NCBI GenBank assembly: GCA_002335345.1
Contig: DDCS01000065.1
Span: forward strand, 1 to 5,875
Source: Flavobacteriaceae bacterium UBA2000
Lineage (GTDB): Bacteria > Bacteroidota > Bacteroidia > Flavobacteriales > Flavobacteriaceae
DNA length: 5,875 nucleotides
Direction: 5' to 3'
Made by a program: the position numbers and the translations under genes. The notes beneath the pieces were generated by a model. It made no database searches and was not told where the DNA came from. It saw only the letters and a program-made list of their open reading frames with translations. Shown here one piece after another: positions 5,288-5,875 of this stretch. Every line of letters starts with the position of its first letter. Position 1 is the stretch's first letter.

Positions 5288-5875
5288 TTATTTACCTGAC
5301 TTTCTTGGCTCAGCCTCAGAAAGCTTAAGTGGAATTAGCTCTTGTACTTCTTTGAGTTGCTCCTGTATTAGGTCCTCGCGCTCTCCAGTAATCTGGCCCT
5401 CGTCAATACCTTTTTTCATTTCCGTAAAATCCCAACCAAAAAGGCGTTGAGATTCACGATTACGCAAGGTATTGTAGGCGGCTACCAACTCATTTTGTAC
5501 CGAGATATACATTTCGTAAGAAGTCAAGCGGTCATTTTGCACAGAGATTACTGCCTTTTGCGGGTTATCTGAAGACTCAGCAGAGCGCTTCCCCTTACAA
5601 TAGTTACAGTATTCTGGAGAACCGGCAGGAGCACCACCATTGTCAAGAAAGTCGATAGCTGCTTGACGCAAGTCTTTTAACTCCATTAGTTCATCCTCCA
5701 CCAACAATTGATCACTTTTATTCACGTTAACGATAAACAAGTTTTTTTGCTTGATCACAACGTCCAATTCTTCTTCAATAGGGGGTGGCAACTGACGAGC
5801 AATTCCCTTGTCCTTCTCAATGGTGGTCGTCACCAAAAAGAAAATCAACAAAAGAAAGGCAATGTCTGCCATTGA
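5288..5875 (-). CDS. exbD: ExbD/TolR-family proton-channel subunit (first copy, N-terminus outside window)
   Basis: The frame stays open to the window edge. The Met at 5872 is preceded in frame by Ser, and S-M-A-D-I-A-F-L-L-L is the internal membrane-helix start seen in Bacteroidota ExbD, so the true start lies some residues upstream, outside the window. The visible part is 195 residues. It contains the single helix ADIAFLLLIFFLVTTT with the conserved Asp (residue 3 counted from that Met), followed by a long periplasmic region. This copy is much longer than classical ExbD (about 140 residues) because of an insert at about 75-105 holding C-N-Y-C-K-G-K (Cys89 and Cys92) and a charged, helical C-terminal extension (about 140-194). 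TAVISVQNDR-like strand and helix elements lie between. It should pair with the second ExbD, encoded 11 bases downstream, on an ExbB-type channel. Confidence 0.93.
   Translation of the reverse strand, partial: SMADIAFLLLIFFLVTTTIEKDKGIARQLPPPIEEELDVVIKQKNLFIVNVNKSDQLLVEDELMELKDLRQAAIDFLDNGGAPAGSPEYCNYCKGKRSAESSDNPQKAVISVQNDRLTSYEMYISVQNELVAAYNTLRNRESQRLFGWDFTEMKKGIDEGQITGEREDLIQEQLKEVQELIPLKLSEAEPRKSGK

Noticed and set aside
5288..5872. Met at 5872 as the true start of the first exbD
   Set aside because: The frame is open upstream (Ser codon at 5873-5875), and this Met lies at the start of the membrane helix, with no cytoplasmic tail. The gene is cut by the window edge.

Overview
The window looks like chromosomal DNA of a member of the Bacteroidota, most likely the Flavobacteriia. 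Four things point there: the style of the asparaginyl-tRNA synthetase and sigma-54 proteins, a pair of long ExbD proteins next to an outer-membrane beta-barrel protein, no recognisable Shine-Dalgarno sequence before any start codon, and a Bacteroidota-type promoter (TTTG ... TAnnTTTG) before rpoN. No tRNA, rRNA, CRISPR array, insertion sequence or phage gene is visible. The window reads as core genome.

Plus strand, 1-3912: the last 74 codons of an RND/MMPL-type membrane transporter; 30 bases later asnS (asparaginyl-tRNA synthetase); an 82-base spacer; rpoN (sigma-54); and, 5 bases after rpoN, a gene for a polytopic membrane protein that resembles a degenerate PAP2-type lipid phosphatase. The asnS-rpoN spacer is the most interesting stretch. 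It holds a close match to a sigma-54 -24/-12 promoter just after the asnS stop. That match lies directly before, and its predicted start site falls inside, a Bacteroidota housekeeping promoter. This suggests that sigma-54 may control its own gene, with the two promoters competing.

3913-3980 is a G+C-rich spacer (41 of 68 bases) where the two gene sets converge. It has weak hairpin potential but no classical terminator.

Minus strand, 5875-3981: an exbD gene whose 5' end is cut by the window edge; 11 bases later a second exbD; a strong intrinsic terminator; then a gene for a PorT-like outer-membrane beta-barrel protein. The two ExbD proteins would work with an ExbB/TolQ-type proton channel, expected just outside the window, to energise TonB or a similar envelope machine. 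The barrel gene begins only 18 bases after the terminator's U-tract and has no recognisable promoter, so how it is expressed is unclear.

There is no clear sign of a wholly new multi-gene system. The points worth following up are the putative sigma-54 autoregulation site, the divergent PAP2-like protein behind rpoN, the CxxC knuckle in the first ExbD, and the terminator/start arrangement before the barrel gene.
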